From NCBI RefSeq assembly GCF_963678635.1, contig NC_087063.1:31758599-31822598 (forward strand): a stretch of DNA of 64,000 nucleotides, in the 5' to 3' direction. The translations under genes were made by a program, and so were the position numbers. The DNA comes from Symsagittifera roscoffensis (Eukaryota; Xenacoelomorpha; Acoela; Convolutidae). A model generated the notes under the pieces. That model had not been told where the DNA came from and made no database searches. It saw nothing but the letters and a program-made list of their open reading frames with translations. This document shows positions 22,582-33,200 of this stretch, one piece after another (position 1 is the first letter of the stretch; every line of letters begins with the position of its first letter).

Positions 22582-24027
22582 AAGTTTTAGAACTTCTAAA
22601 CGACGAAAAAAGAAGAGAACAAAGGAGTGATGAAGAAAACTTAAAACTCAGAATTGTTTTATGTGTGTGAAAAACTCAAGTGAGAAACAAAGCAACCAAG
22701 TTGTAATTGAAAACTGAAACATTTAGTTGAGTTTTGAAATTGTTGCATTTATAAATTTGCATTTTGGTTTTAGTTGAAGTGGCTTTAGAGACACTCACTT
22801 ATTATTTATTTAGAAAGGCTTAAGGGAAGAGTATATTTAAATATTCCAGCCTGCATGATTGTTTTTAATCACTTAGGAAGACTGATCACTTTGTGGTGAC
22901 GTGGAAGGCTTGAGTAATCTCTCGAAGAGGGAGATTGTTTCATTGTTCTTTCTAACCACAGAGTTTCTTAGTTTTAATGTTCAGGACAATAACAAGCAAG
23001 ATTTCCGAAGGGAAGAAGCATAGTAGGATAATTTTAGCTTGTTGGTTGGCAGGACTGTCCTGCAAGCCAAAACCTTTTAAATCTAAGAGAAAAAGTTTTA
23101 ATCGGGACATTGACAATAGAAGTCAGAAAATATGTTTTATCTTAAGTCATATCCTCAATGTGCAGATTAATGAAAGAATTTGAAGGCTATAGTGATGTAG
23201 TATGATGCCATTTATATTCTGCAGTGAGTCGATGTGACGTGGATAAAAGTAATTTCGAGCATTTTGTAAATTCTGTTCGATGACACTGTATCTATTTTAC
23301 GAACATTGCGTGATTCAATGAGGACATTGACCGGACTGTCCGGGGAGTATGTGACATTCGACCAGAATGGACAAAATGCAATCTCTGCAGACTTCGAAAT
23401 TTTAGCAGTGAACCTTCCGAGTTAATGGTTTTGAAGGATTAACGACGTTATTCGGATGATTAGCAGAACGGTGAAGGTCAGGTTATTCCCGTATTTTAAA
23501 ATTTTAAATTTTCGAAGTGATGACGTAACATTTCTGAGAAACGTCAGAAACGGCCATTTTAGCAGAAAGAACTAAGAAAGACAGAACAACTTTATCTGTG
23601 ATTGCGAACAGAACGGAAATCGAAATTAAAGAAAACGACAACGAATTACAGAGAACGTTCCGAGTTGCAACTATTGTGCTGCTACAATAGTTGCAAGGCC
23701 GTTGCGAACAACGGTGAAGGGTGAAAACCAGCCTTCCGTGTTATCGTGAAATCGAACTTAAGGAGCTTGATTCAGTGGATTCACAAATCCGGAAGGGTTT
23801 CGGGACTGAAACTTTTAGCCTGTTATATGAACTTTTAGCATCCTGTCATGTCCTGACTTGAATTTAACTGATATTTGGATTAGTTTTGACAAGGATGAGG
23901 TGCTAGGAGTTGGGGGAGAGGGTTGATCCATCTTCGATGGAGATGATGATTTTTATCTACTGAACAAAAACAATAGTAATATAATAAATAGTAGCCCTGT
24001 TTTTAGGAGTGACCTCGTGGTCTGGGG
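22582..24027. other. Non-coding right arm of the inverted-repeat element
   Basis: About 1.45 kb without a large ORF between the end of ORF2 and the right inverted repeat. The first 150 bases are purine-rich, as ORF2 is. Near 23,640-23,700 lies a short inverted repeat (GCAACTATTGT / ACAATAGTTGC around CTGCT), a small hairpin. Around 23,740-23,805 is the segment shared with the block at 13.4 kb. The 22,977-23,183 ORF (68 codons) shows no recognisable domain. Confidence 0.6.
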
Positions 24028-24045
24028 ATACTGAGACCCAGCCAT
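23953..24045 (-). CDS. Possible 30-residue membrane peptide starting in the right inverted repeat
   Basis: Because the repeats are inverted, the right one presents the same ATG and first six codons (MAGSQY) on the minus strand as the left-end chimeric ORF. Here the frame continues outside the repeat for 24 codons and encodes a strongly hydrophobic stretch (TGLLFIILLLFLFSR) before TAA. It could be a single-span micropeptide. It is very short and may be chance; only its shared start and hydrophobic tail argue for it. Confidence 0.25.
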   Translation of the reverse strand: MAGSQYPQTTRSLLKTGLLFIILLLFLFSR

Positions 24046-24265
24046 GAGCTCACTATTTGCGTGTAATTAAGTTAATTTGAGCGTTCTGGTCGAAGCCGGA
24101 GAACAGTAACGTTTTTGTCGACCCGATGTTGGAAAAGACCACCGAAAAGTACTGGCTTGGTAGAGACGGTGAAAAGCATGCAAAGCTGTGTTTAGACGCT
24201 AGCCAGTCGTCTTAAGACTTAGTTTTGTTTTCCGTCGATATGTATCTTCCGGGCGAATGTTACAT
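24028..24265 (-). repeat. Right terminal inverted repeat (238 bp)
   Basis: Reverse complement of 14,665-14,902 with the same length and only two substitutions seen. Its inner end carries a minus-strand ATG at 24,045 equivalent to the one used by the left-end ORF. Confidence 0.92.
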
Positions 24266-24299
24266 TTGATTTCAAGGCAGATAAAATCACTGACTTTAA

Positions 24300-24720
24300 T
24301 TTCAAAAGAAACAATAGTCCGGTACACTTTTTCTATTGGCTCAATGCTGATTTGAAGATAGAGATGGCCCATACATCACACATCCGTCTGCATACTCTAA
24401 TAAAGTACACATTTTTGGTCCTAATTTGAAAAACAACGGAAGTAATATTGTTCCTTGCGGTACATCTCTTTTATCTTCAACCAATTGCATTGACACATAC
24501 TCTGATAACGCGTTCCCTACCCATTACATCGGCAATTGTTTGCTGATGAGAAGACAAATTGGTGTGATTTTTATAAGCTAAAGTTATATGAGAAAAAGAG
24601 TTAAAAGACTGAAATATCCATTAAAGTTCTCTGGAAATTTCTATTGGTATCGATTCCTCGAATAGTTTCATTAAAGTAGCTAAGCGCATCTTGCATTGAA
24701 ATTTTTTGTGAAACTCAACT
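24300..24720 (-). pseudogene. LINE reverse-transcriptase fragment
   Basis: Minus-strand frames read as a non-LTR RT core. A segment near 24,700-24,640 contains FNETIRGIDTNRNFQRTLMD (region before motif A). Near 24,470-24,440 is RDVPQGTILLPLFF, a clear motif B (G-V-P-Q-G-T/S-I-L-G-P with changes), followed at about 24,400 by LLEYADGCVMYG, a motif C in which the second Asp of YADD is Gly. That change and several frameshifts make it inactive. It lies directly outside the right inverted repeat, so the 9.6 kb element may have inserted into or next to this LINE. Confidence 0.6.
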
Positions 24721-24959
24721 TTAAAATTTTTATTTAATTGGGGCATTGATTAAGAGCTCCTTATAGAAATAGGTTAATAATTTTGGCGATCAATTGGGTC
24801 ATTTTTTGGAATAACGGATATGTTTGTGCTTTCTTCAGGCCAGAGGGAAAATCAGTGTTTTTGCCAAAAATTTTGTGAATTTTGATTTCAGTCAGCTACG
24901 AGTTATTCTCTTTCCTTTTCAGATTTCGTTTGCATTCTGAAGCAAATCAGTCTTTTTCT

Positions 24960-27900
24960 AGCACAATCTTTGATAAAACTTCACAAACTAAGTTCCTTTC
25001 GACTAAGGAATGTCGCTGAAGATAAGTTGATGTAACAGTCCTGAAAAAACATGTTTTTGCGCTTTTTTGAAAATAATTAGAGCCAAGGAGCAGCTGAGTC
25101 TTAAAAAAGGGGAGTCAAAATTTGATAAGTAATTTTTATTGAAAATAGTCACTGCTGTCGGCGTTTTTTTTTGCAACAGTTGATATTTGCCAAATGCAGT
25201 GAAGCAAACTGATTTTTGTTATAGGTTGTTTCAAACCAAAAAATCTACTCTTATTTCAAAACATTATGTTTTAGTCATCCACTACAGTTATTTGCGTAAA
25301 AGCATCCGAAGCATTATCAATGATCAAAATAAATTATTCAAATAACTTAACGGAATTTGTCATGATTGTGTTATAGCCCAAAGAATTTAAAATTGTTCCT
25401 CATGGGCAACATAAGCCGTATGTTTGTTTTTACCCCACACTGACTCAAGGTTTTTGACTTAATCAGGAGTAAATCCCCTTCAATTTTAGGGTCATCAAAC
25501 AATGCTGTTTTTCTTTTTCATCACCGATCTTAAGTCAAATCTAAACAACACAATTTGATTAAATAACCTATTAGTTTAAAAATTGTTTTTTTTTTAAATC
25601 AGAATATGGTGGGGGAAGACCTTTCGATTGCATATTTTTTTGTTTCAGATTCTGAAACGAACAAACATGCGGTCGAAAGGTCTTCTTCCACCATATTTTG
25701 ATTAAAAAACCAATTACTTTCAAAATTGAGATTCAGGATTTTATAATTGATCGTCTTCTTTTTAGGCCATTTTTCAGAAATTCCCAAAACTACTTTTCAT
25801 TGTGTCTTGAAGATTTTGCTTCCATTTCCGAACGACAGTTTGAAAATTTAAATCGACTTAACGTCGGCTGTTTGATCTTGTATAAACAATTCAAAGACCA
25901 ATTGGTTTGTTTCAATGGGTTTTCAACAGCTTTTAACAACCAAATTTCATGTTTGCCAGTGGAATTGATATCCTTACAAGTGTTTCGTTTTTCACTGGTA
26001 AATTTTTTGAGCTTGCAATACCAAAGATGATTTTTCGCTTTTTTAATCCATATGTTCTATCCGAAATAGAAAAAATATATATATAGCCGCTCAACATAAC
26101 CCAAATTGTGCGTTGAGCATCGCAAAAGAATTACAATTCAGTCACCAAAAGAATTTTCGATAAGAATTAAATTTCAAACGTTTTCCTAGCCATGTGCATT
26201 GTCAGGATTTTTTCAATAAACTAATCTAAATGAAAATAAAACATCAATTTGCAAATTTTAAGAAGAATAACTTAAATTTTGGTTTGGTTCTGAACCATCA
26301 TGCTAAAAAATTAGCCAATCACAGAAGACCTCTAGGTTATAACTTAGATTAAAAAAATTTAACTTTGTCTGGAAGTTTCCGAGTCATAGTTTCGAATTAG
26401 ACATGTAGGTTTTTGACTAAAAAGCCAAAAAATATTTGGGACTAAGTTTTCAATGTCAAATCCCTTTTTTTAAACTCTTCGCGCGTGTTCAAGCCCGGCT
26501 TCTTCTTCCTGATATTAATTGCATCTTTTGTTCATAGTTTTATTTGGTTGTTCGACCTATCTAAATTTTTCCAACTAACATCTGAGTTATTCCGCTCAAG
26601 TCTGCATTGTTGAAGACGGAGGTCCTTTGGCGTCTCTGCTTTCTTCAATCTTCCTCAATTCTGGTGGTCAAATAACGAACAGTTTGTCGGACATAGAGAT
26701 ATGTACATTCACTACATGGCAGTTTATAAAACCTCAAGAAAAACAATCAATGCGTGAACTTTATTGAAAGCACTTTCGATCAATACAAATCATCATCAGT
26801 CTAAAAAGATCAAACAGTTGATTGTACAAACCTCATGTACCTAGGGAAAGAGCAAGACATGAGAAATGTCATGGAAACCGAAAACAGATAAATATGAAAC
26901 GAGGCATGACAAATAAAAAACAGAAGAATGAAAACAGGTTATCAAGTCATCAAAACGATGATACAATGAAAACTTTACACCCCTATTGTGAGTTATCATG
27001 TGTGGTACTCCTCTTTACGATTAATGATGGGTTTCTTGCTTTGATGTGTAAGGCCTCAAGAGGTAAAAGTTTCACCGTGTCACTTGATTTGTCAATAATT
27101 TTAGCTGAGATGTTGCTGCTGTTGCCAGTACCTTGCGAGAAATGCTCACCAACGGGAGCTGAGATACGAGAGTGTTCGTACAGTGTTCATACAAGTGTTC
27201 ATGCAATTTATAAACCACTCTTGACTTGAGGACAATGGTCATCTCAAATATAGTAGACATGTCAGTCACCACCAGCTTGCTCCATTAAAAAAACTAAAAA
27301 ATGGTCTCAAAAATACGGTCTTGCACTTTATTCTTCAAATTGTAACATATCGGCCATTTGAGGACCGTAGTTTGCTTATTGTTTTTTTGTTTCATTCTTG
27401 GTGTGGTTGATATTTTGCCAATTTTTGCTGGAAGTACAGAATTACTGTAGGAATCTCTGATAGTTTCCAATTTGCTAACAACTTCATTAGAAAGATACAT
27501 TCTATATGAACTTAGTGCGAAATTTTGCGAATGAATGTATTCTGAATGCTTAACTTATCTTTTTCAAACTGAAATATTTTTCTTATTCTATTTTCAAAAG
27601 TTAAGATATCCTTCGAAAATTTTGCGCATTTATTGTTTTTTTTTTGTTGAGAATGTCCAATTAATTTTATAGTAGACTAAACTTGATGCTAGGGACTTGT
27701 GTTTTGATAAATTTATTACTTTCTTATAACGCTCACTTACAAGATTTTCAAGATGTTAATTCAAACGTTTTCACATTTTGTGCCTCATCAGGAATAAATT
27801 TTTTTACAATATTTACAGTACGATCAAAGATTTGGCAAAAGGGGCAAACATGTGCCAAAAATGCTCTTAAAATTTCTGACCAATTAAATTTAAACAACTA

Positions 27901-28560
27901 ATCAGATACAGAATTACGCAATCTTTAATAACACTTTCCTGTAATTTTCTGAGATTTTTTAGCTATAACATTTCGTTTTGGGACTATTTTTGATTCTTAC
28001 ATGTCAGTTTTTTAAAATTTAGCCATGTTATACTTGAACTATATTTTTAGCGTTAGTTCCCAGCGCCTGAGTTCATCGCCCATGTTATTTTTCCGCTTTT
28101 CCCTCCAAATATGCAAAATATCAAGTGTGAGTAGCTAATGAGTGTTGCCTGTTTGAGCTAAAATCTCTGACTTAAGCTTAGCAGTACCGCCTACCTTAAT
28201 GCAATCTAGCAAATACTGGGGAGTCTTCTTCGGTGTTCATCAATCCTAGTGGCTATGATCCGAAATTCAGTCCATTTTTTCAATTAAAGTAGTTATGTGA
28301 TTCGAAAGCTGGTTGGTTGATTTTTACGCGTTTTCCCAGCCAGAAGTCTTGGGGCCCCAAAACTTTTGTGCACAAATTTTTTCAGTTATTTGCTCTCTTT
28401 GTAACGTATTGTAAAAATCGACGAAAAAATACAGCAACGGAAAGCAGGAAAAAATTTTTTTGACCACTGGCTGACGTCCGATGCTTTATTTCTACTTGTT
28501 CCCATCGTTTTTACGTAGCCAGTTAATTTTGATCTATTCGAGGGTTGAGGAACGCGTTGT
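24960..28560. other. Intergenic AT-rich DNA, no gene recognised
   Basis: Apart from the long palindrome at 25.6 kb, nothing is assignable. The 110-codon ORF at 25,698-26,030 and the 135-codon ORF at 26,822-27,229 show no domain signature or partner exons. A short plus-strand peptide near 26,615-26,660 (GGPLASLLSSIF) faintly recalls a Penelope-type RT motif B but has no supporting neighbours. Confidence 0.5.
25585..25715. repeat. Long near-perfect palindrome (hairpin)
   Basis: The sequence is self-complementary about a centre near 25,650 (CAGATTCTG). The outer arm GAAGACCTTTCGA at about 25,615-25,627 pairs with TCGAAAGGTCTTC near 25,673-25,685. The ATATGGTGG/CCACCATAT arms pair outside that, and T-rich/A-rich arms extend it to roughly 65 bp per arm. 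Inner arms (GCATATTTTTTTGTTTCA / TGAAACGAACAAACATGC) pair with a few mismatches. It could be a foldback/MITE element or the source of a hairpin RNA. Confidence 0.8.
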
Positions 28561-28589
28561 GAAAAAGCCATTAAAGCGTTCTACGCGAT

Positions 28590-29048
28590 CAGGGTTTACA
28601 AGTCGAGTACCGAGTATTCGGGCCGAGTTCGAGTAAGCTATTTCGATTTCGAGTAATATATTCCTAATTTCGAGTTACAATGTGTTCATTGTAAAGTCGT
28701 GATCAAAGCAACAGACGGCAATACAACATCACTTAAAAATCATTTGAAGTCCTGCAAAAAAGCGCTCCTGTGAGTTCGATGCAGGCTTCTATAACAACGG
28801 CGTTTGTGTCTGAAAACCGCTCGGGAAAAGAAGAGAAAAATGTATGTCATGCTGCCCAATTCGTGTATGTGTCCAATTTGCCATTAAGAAAGGTTGTGAA
28901 CAATCCGATTTTCATAAAGACATGGCGCCTACATGGATTATTTACATTCGAGTATTTGAAGGGCGAGTTCGAGTGCGAGTTTTCTGAGTCGACTAATGGT
29001 TGGTTTCGAGTCTCTAGTAGCTAAACTGTAGATTTCTCGTAAACCCTG
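28590..29048 (+). mobile_element. Miniature hAT transposon with BED-finger remnant
   Basis: A 459-bp unit with inverted termini (CAGGGTTTACAAG at the left, CTCGTAAACCCTG at the right), flanked by the 8-bp direct repeats TACGCGAT (28,582-28,589) and TACACGAT (29,049-29,056). Eight-base target duplications and CAGGG-type ends are diagnostic of hAT elements. Inside, a frame at about 28,680-28,770 encodes a BED-type zinc finger (CVHC then LKNHLKSC, i.e. C-x2-C ... H-x4-C). A second frame (28,770-29,024) has LPLRKVVNNPIF, resembling the segment after the finger in hAT transposases. The catalytic domain is deleted, so it is non-autonomous. The one mismatch between the target duplications suggests some age. 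Confidence 0.85.
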
Positions 29049-29064
29049 TACACGATCAAGTGCA

Positions 29065-29420
29065 GTATAGCTAAAGGAACAAATTGGCAGGCAAAAGAGA
29101 ATCTATTTCGGAGTTACATAGTTCCTATTATATCATATGCTGCCATTCTGTGGAAGGCATGCAAAGTGGATCTTAGAAGGATCGGAAAGGTACAAGAAAC
29201 TGCTACAAAGTGGATCCTGTGAACTAAGAGATTGGGATATAAAGAACGACTAAAAAGGTTGTCGCTTCTACCCTTGTCACTTTACCACGAAATGTACGAA
29301 CTTCACGTTTTGATTGTTATAGTCAAAGGCAAATTCAGCATCGAGTGGAAACCGTCTGTCGAAATAAGTGAAACACCGCAAAATATACGAGCTAGCTGGT
29401 GACTAATATCCCTTGGACGT
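29065..29420 (+). pseudogene. LINE RT C-terminal fragment
   Basis: The plus-strand frame contains LFRSYIVPIISYAAILW, then KVQETATKWIL, and after a stop GYKERLKRLSLLPLSLY. These are the successive motifs of the C-terminal domain of non-LTR ORF2 proteins (S-Y-I-x-P-I-L-x-Y-G/A, then I-x-x-V-Q, then Y-x-x-R-L). In-frame stops mark it as dead. It lies just outside the hAT element and upstream of the RMDN1-like gene. Confidence 0.6.
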
Positions 29421-29954
29421 TTGCCCTAAATTCTGTATTATTGTTTTTATTATTATATTATTATAATTTTTAGGCTGTCAGCCAAACGAGGCTTATTAAC
29501 TTTCGATTCTATGTAGAACAAGAATGGCTGGGTTTCCGTATTCACAGTGGTTATGTCTTAAAACCAAGCTAAACTCAATTTTGATGCTACTTTTGTGACA
29601 GTTGCTTATTGGATCCAAATGATAAATTGGCCATTCTTTGCCTTTAACTACTCGAGCTCCAAAATTAGCCGTTAATATGGAGCTAATTTACTTTTTTCAG
29701 GGCATTCCAGTACCTGAATTGTTTTTATTCATTAGTATAACAAATAATGATCCCAAAAACTTCGCTCCAACGCATCTGAGGAGATACTGTCGATATTTCT
29801 CTAATTTTCTGGATCAAGTTGGTTTGGAATTTTTCCGACTCAACCGCTGCACCTTCCCTTTTCATACTACTTGGAAGGTATTACTCGCAGCGTTACCTGT
29901 GTTCGGTTTAAGATATCTTTCGTTTCCTGGTAATCTTTCGTCTTTCATTTTCAG

Positions 29955-30276
29955 ATCACCAATGAGCTATTCATTTAGTTTGTCTAAATTGAATTTTCTT
30001 CTGGCTGTCAGGAAAATTCCTCTTCGTTACAAATTTCAGCCGAACTGGTGTCAGAATGTTTCTAGAGCACTTATCCTGAAACGTAGCCAGTTCATTCCCC
30101 AATCCATATCACTTCTATTTACTTTTCCTTCCATCTTCTCTTATAAAAAAGCTAATTCAATTAACTCAAGTCTTTCTGTGATTGAGCAAGTGGACTCGGC
30201 ATTGCGAGCTGGTAGCTATGATAAAGCAGTCAGTGATTTACGGGAATTGCTGAAGGATGATGCTGCTAATTTCGAG
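29955..30276 (+). CDS. RMDN1: RMDN1-like exon A
   Basis: A possible 3' splice site (TTTTCAG) ends at 29,954; the first in-frame ATG after it is at 29,962. The exon ends GAG|GTACTG in phase 0, after the ...DDAANFE segment that precedes the first TPR-like helix. It may be the first coding exon. Confidence 0.75.
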
Positions 30277-33200
30277 GTACTGAAAAATGCTCGTTTCTTT
30301 TTTGCATATCAGTACATTGTTGACTCGACTCCAAGCAATCATCTGAACTATGAGAGATTTGGTTACGTAGCAATATTTAGAGAATCGCGTATTCCTACTC
30401 GTCAGTAAGCAGACAAACACTGTATTAGCCAATCAGAATCGAGACAAGGAAGAAATTAATAAATAATATTTTTTTTCGAAAGTTCGTTTTCCCATCTCGA
30501 CCCTGATTGTTTAATGTGGTATTTGCCTACTTACTGACGAGTAGGATTACTCGGTTGTCTATAAGAGCCCGCACTTCGAGAGATTTCTACCCCCAGAAAA
30601 CGATACGTCACTGTGGAATATTTTTTCAGCATAGTTTGATGTGTTTTATCTCTAATAATTTCGGTCAATTTAGTGCGATTTATGAAGCTTAGCTCCGTCT
30701 AGAAAACAAGGGAGGTTTTCAGCAGCCAATTGCTTGGTTTGGTTCTTGCCAACAGCTGGTAAATTCCTTAAGTTATCAGATGTTTGTGCCTAGCTAGTGT
30801 GGAGACTGTCCTATGCCTGTTGGTGCAATGCAAGAGACAAAACACTGAAATCGCCAGAACAGTTGAATTTATTCGAAGAGGCTCTAATCTATGCCCAGAA
30901 GGCATACGAAATGAATCCAAATCACGCAGCAGGTAAAGTTGGGCTCTTTTTATTTTCCCCCACCTCACACAACCATCAATTTTATGGTGTAACGAGTGGT
31001 TTTACAAGGTTAATTATAAAGACCAAATCTGTTTGAATTAGCTTAATTAGTCCGCATTTCGATTTTCATAAGGATCGGACGATGTGAACAATAAATAATG
31101 TGAAAATTGCAGGTGGGGGGAAGGAAAAGCACGTGCAAAAAAACTGACGGTTGGTATCAATTTGATGAAAGTTTGAAACAACAAAAATTGTAACTCAACG
31201 AAACCAATGACTTGCTTAGCAATCATGAACAAAGCAGACCTGCTTCTAGAGGCTAAAAACTGCAGAAATTGCTAGAGGAAGAAAAAATCAAAAGCTATTC
31301 TATGAAGATACCATTATGAAAATGCATGTAGAACTACAAGAAGATCGTCTACAACAACAAAAGCTACAAGATATACAGCAAACTATCACAAGACTGGAAA
31401 AAGATGTAGAATTTTTCCAAAAACAAACTGAAAAAATAATTGACAACTTACTAGAACAAAAACAACAAGCAGAGTATCCGAAATTTCAACGATACAATGA
31501 CAAATTTCAGTTCAAATTCGTCACTAAGTTTGCAAAAAACCTCATAATATCGGACAGCTCAACGAACAATTAATCAACAGGATTTTGGGCCACTAATCGC
31601 AATACATTCATATTCATCGGCTACTATAAATGACTTTAATAATTTTGTTGACAAATATACTTGAGGGACAAAAGTTTAAACTCTTGTTATGCATGTGGGA
31701 CATAATTCTATTGACGGGGGACTAACTGGAAAAGAATTTTGTGAACAACTTCGTGAAACTATTGAGAAATCCATTAAAAAGTTCAAGCCTCATATAGTTG
31801 CAGTTTGCAAAAAGCTCCCGTGAAAAACGTTTTTTTTTGGCAGAGATCAAAACAACAATGAAATAAACATTTTCAATGATGCTCTGGAAAATGTGTTTGG
31901 AAATGGATGGTTCATTTCCCTGGTCAAAAGTTGAGTGTGTGAATACTAATCTAACAGCTACTAACATTAGTGACGACGGAATGCACCCGAATGCTAGTGG
32001 CATTCAACTACTAGTGGAAAATCTACGGGGCTTTTTCTAAAAACGGTCTTACCATTTTCAATACTGAAGTTACAATAGGACGTTTGAGTTAGAATTTTGA
32101 GGGTCAGTTGATGAATTTCAATTTTTTTGCCGCTTTTTCAGTTTTTGTGTTTGGCTCAGGAATTGAACAACAAAAACAACCTTTTTTTGCAAAACTTTAT
32201 TTACTCAAACTTTCAACCACTCAAGGGAAATAACACAATCAAATACCGGACTTATTTTTAACTGTATGTACTATTGTATTATTTCAACTTAAGTTTTTTG
32301 CATATGGTAAAAAACTCATTTAGTCCTCTCAGGAGACATTGAGGAAAATCCTGGTCATTTTCATGAACTGCAAGAACTATCTTATGAACGTTTCGAAACT
32401 GAAGGTGAATCCAAGAAAGTCAATTTTTGCTTGATAAATTTCAGAAGCTTGCAAAACAAATATCATGAAATTGTCGATTTTTCAGATGAGTTTTCGATGA
32501 ACACTATAGTTGTAGCAACAGAAACATGGCTCAATAACAAATTAAAAGGAAACACTTTTCTTAGCTCAAGGCCTTATTTTGTTCATCTTCCACGCTCCGC
32601 AAGCACAAGTCTTAAAAGAGGGGCAGGTCTTGGAATTTGGACTCCTTTATAATTCAAAATGCATATATGTAAAGATCTCATGACTGCTGGCAGAAAGTTT
32701 TTTTAGTCATTATGGGTTGAAACTGAGTCATCAAGTATGCAAAAAACTTTGATTATTGTTTTGTATTGCTCAAGAAAAAACCTCTCTCAGTACTTTTTTG
32801 ACGAATCAGGTGGTCAAATTTCTCAAGCGTTTGGAAGTTTTTGTATTTGGAGACTACAATATAGATCTTTTAAAACAAAACGTGTCATAAAAAACTTTAC
32901 GACTTTGCTGTAAGTTGTGGTTTAGCTATGTCAAACGTTACTAAACCATCACGTGTAAGAGATAATAATGTCTCACTTATCGCCCATTGCTTAGTTTCCC
33001 ACAACCAAATAAATTATGTTAGTTCCTACGAATTGCCATTCAACACAGACCACTATATGCTTACATATGAAGCATCATTTTCTTGCAAGCCAATAAATGA
33101 CTTCTTTGAATGTGAGACAAGGGATTTCCATAAATTAAATCGCGGAAAATTCAGACTTTGCAATTTTTGATTGATCAGAAATATATAAAAAATCCTCGGG

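Larger units (their letters stand above)
14665..24265 (+). mobile_element. 9.6 kb terminal-inverted-repeat element or virus-like unit with two giant ORFs
   Basis: The unit is bounded by 238-bp terminal inverted repeats that differ at only two positions I could find. Inside, all on the plus strand, are a 272-codon chimeric ORF (14,885-15,703), an 1165-codon ORF (15,646-19,143) and a second ORF of similar length (19,052-22,581) broken by one frameshift. A 1.45 kb non-coding right arm follows. Codon and base composition are unlike the AT-rich host DNA, and there are no introns. I recognise no DNA polymerase, transposase or integrase DDE/tyrosine signature, helicase Walker box, RT or RdRp motif. 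No clear target-site duplication is visible beyond a possible AT dinucleotide. Options are an unknown transposon class, a non-autonomous derivative of a large one, or an integrated viral genome or segment. Near-identical repeats imply recent activity. Confidence 0.75.

Noticed and set aside
14665-24265. Interpretation as a Polinton/Maverick or parvo/bidna-type element because of inverted terminal repeats
   Set aside because: No protein-primed polymerase, integrase, packaging ATPase, or SF3 helicase motif is visible in either giant ORF.
26600-26720. Possible Penelope RT motif B scrap
   Set aside because: Only a dozen residues fit and no flanking RT motif is readable in any frame.
26822-27229. 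135-codon ORF as a gene
   Set aside because: No recognisable domain, no splice-linked neighbours, and composition typical of random open frames.
29663-29885. Retrotransposed spliced transcript as the origin of tandem copies 2 and 3
   Set aside because: The junction in the copies (GTATTACT joined to TGGAAAAGC) does not match the splice sites available around exons A and B, so a genomic deletion or insertion fits better.
31123-32040. Minus-strand ORFs over the LINE copies (for example 31,722-32,003, 34,197-34,454)
   Set aside because: They recur only because the underlying LINE is tandemly repeated; the plus strand carries the meaningful motifs.
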